15,339 nt of DNA from an uncultured Leptolyngbya sp. (GTDB taxonomy: Bacteria; Cyanobacteriota; Cyanobacteriia; Phormidesmidales; Phormidesmidaceae), in NCBI GenBank assembly GCA_937899365.1, contig CALBPH010000058.1, positions 1-15,339 of the forward strand. The letters are read 5' to 3'. Of this stretch, positions 14,411-15,339 are shown piece by piece (position 1 is the first letter of the stretch; each line of letters opens with the position of its first letter). The notes under the pieces were generated by a model. It searched no databases, was not told the DNA's origin, and saw only the letters and a list, made by a program, of their open reading frames with translations. The position numbers and the translations under genes are program-made.

Positions 14411-15115
14411 ATGAGAAATCTCATGATCAGATGGTTTCGCTTTATTCATAAACCTACGTTAATCTGCTGCTGTATCGTGCTGTTCAGCAGTATGTATCCA
14501 GGCTCGCTGGTGGGATTATTCGAGAGCTTCAGCCTGATTGTAATCAGCTTTTTTGGGTTTTATCCCTTTAATTGGCTGCTGTTGCTCATTCCCATTGTTC
14601 TTGTTTGGAGAATGATTCACATCAGATCACACCATCGAGATCATCGTTCTAAAGTCAGATCGGCTGCTGCGATGCAACGGTCGATTTTCACAACTGTAGG
14701 TGTGATGCTGCTGACCCTCTATCTGGTGGTGCTCAAGCTCCCTTTTTTACTAGGTTTTGTTATTAGTCGTCCATACTTTACTGGCTATCTAAATCGGGTC
14801 GCCCAGGCACCTGCAACAGAATTAACAGATGCTGAGCGTCAATTAGCTGACTGGCGACGTTTGCCTAAAGCGGGGAGGCTGAGGTTGGATGAACGATTTT
14901 TGGGTCTTTATGGGGTGAGGGAAATTGGTATAGATGCCCAGGGTGGTACCTATTTTGTTATCGATACCCAGGGGCTGATTTCCACCCAAACCCACTATGG
15001 CATTGCCCATCGGCCTCAGCGAAAAACACCTTTTGGTAGTGGAAATTATCGCTCACGCCGCATCATGGGTGATTGGTATGAATTTGCAGTGGTTGATGAA
15101 CAATCGGGCCGATGA
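14411..15115 (+). CDS. uncharacterised membrane protein
   Basis: Family not recognised. From the ATG at 14411 the product is 234 aa. Three hydrophobic segments (about 16-30, 37-51 and 54-68) are followed by a strongly basic, histidine-rich loop, HIRSHHRDHRSK (70-81), then a long hydrophobic helix (about 94-118) and a soluble C-terminal domain of about 115 residues. That domain has a helical part (TELTDAERQLADWRRLP) and a beta-rich part with GGTYFVIDTQGLI, HYGIAHRPQRKTPFGSGNY and MGDWYEFAVVDE. The latter resembles C-terminal domains I associate with unannotated cyanobacterial membrane proteins. A GTG at 14387 would add eight residues; neither start has a good Shine-Dalgarno. It converges on the dctP gene with a 26-nt gap. 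Confidence 0.65.
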   Translation: MRNLMIRWFRFIHKPTLICCCIVLFSSMYPGSLVGLFESFSLIVISFFGFYPFNWLLLLIPIVLVWRMIHIRSHHRDHRSKVRSAAAMQRSIFTTVGVMLLTLYLVVLKLPFLLGFVISRPYFTGYLNRVAQAPATELTDAERQLADWRRLPKAGRLRLDERFLGLYGVREIGIDAQGGTYFVIDTQGLISTQTHYGIAHRPQRKTPFGSGNYRSRRIMGDWYEFAVVDEQSGR

Positions 15116-15141
15116 TGCCCTGGCAGAGACAAAATCTTGAG

Positions 15142-15339
15142 CTAGGCCCCTTTATTGGCGAATCCGGCAAAGCCTAGCTCGTTCAAACGATTCCAACCGT
15201 AGACCGATTCACGGAAGGCCTTCCACTGGTCATAGATTTCTTTGAAGGCGGCATCCTGGGCGGCGTTCTCTTCATAGATTTCAAAAGCCGCTTTCTCGGC
15301 AGCGGCCAAGATTTCATCGCTAAAGGGCTTGAGCTGCAC
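15142..15339 (-). CDS. dctP: TRAP transporter solute-binding protein DctP, C-terminal fragment
   Basis: The minus-strand frame enters from the right edge and ends at a TAG (15142-15144), giving the last 65 residues of a periplasmic binding protein. The segment LKPFSDEILAAAEKAAFEIYEE followed by DAAFKEIYDQWKAFRESVYGWNRLNEL is the terminal helical region of DctP/TakP-like proteins, where a QWKxFR motif precedes the last short helix. The true start and ligand-binding core lie outside the window, so the ligand cannot be read. It is the obvious candidate to serve the DctQ and DctM subunits about 3.3 kb away, which lack an adjacent binding protein, although it is inverted relative to them and so must have its own promoter. 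Confidence 0.82.
   Translation of the reverse strand: MQLKPFSDEILAAAEKAAFEIYEENAAQDAAFKEIYDQWKAFRESVYGWNRLNELGFAGFANKGA

Noticed and set aside
1..15339. Insertion sequence, prophage, CRISPR, toxin-antitoxin or defence island
   Set aside because: No transposase, integrase, regularly spaced repeats, or toxin/antitoxin pair was found. The CHAT protein has a signal peptide and TPS domain, which argues against an intracellular type III CRISPR-associated or gasdermin-linked CHAT system.

Overview
This window reads as a piece of a cyanobacterial chromosome. The palindrome GCGATCGC (HIP1), highly iterated in many cyanobacteria, occurs six times in 15.3 kb, where about 0.2 copies would be expected by chance. 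The gene content agrees: a CHAT protease with a filamentous-haemagglutinin-type (TPS) N-terminus paired with a DUF928 protein, a three-gene ergothioneine cluster and a TRAP transporter. The genus cannot be fixed from the sequence. No rRNA, tRNA, CRISPR array, transposase or phage gene was seen.

Left block (1-5856). A possible 3' end of a plus-strand gene lies at the edge. Two minus-strand genes follow. The upstream one encodes a very large exported protein: signal peptide, TPS secretion domain, right-handed beta-helix of about twelve GG[AG][ILV] coils, Pro-rich linker and a C-terminal CHAT caspase-like peptidase with an intact His/Cys dyad. Downstream of it lies a small secreted DUF928 protein. 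Together they look like a cell-surface or secreted proteolytic module. Its TpsB (FhaC-like) transporter is not in the window.

Central block (6138-11889, all plus strand). A DUF423 membrane protein precedes egtC-egtB-egtD, with egtC and egtB overlapping by 23 nt. The three encode the amidohydrolase, iron-dependent sulfoxide synthase and histidine trimethyltransferase of ergothioneine synthesis. The C-S lyase (egtE) and glutamate-cysteine ligase (egtA) must lie elsewhere. After 144 nt come dctQ and dctM, the two membrane subunits of a TRAP transporter, overlapping by 11 nt. A 38-nt near-perfect hairpin element sits immediately after dctM.

Right block (11991-15339). An MFS transporter, an acidic probable lipoprotein of unknown function closed by a strong hairpin terminator with HIP1 at its apex, and an uncharacterised membrane protein are on the plus strand. 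Running in from the right edge on the minus strand is the C-terminus of a DctP-type TRAP solute-binding protein. It is probably the missing subunit for dctQM, separated from them and inverted.

The families are mostly known. The points most worth a second look are the TPS/beta-helix/CHAT + DUF928 pair, the EgtB whose C-terminal substrate-binding motif departs from the gamma-glutamylcysteine-using enzyme although egtC is present, the split TRAP locus beside the ergothioneine genes, and the two palindromes at gene ends.
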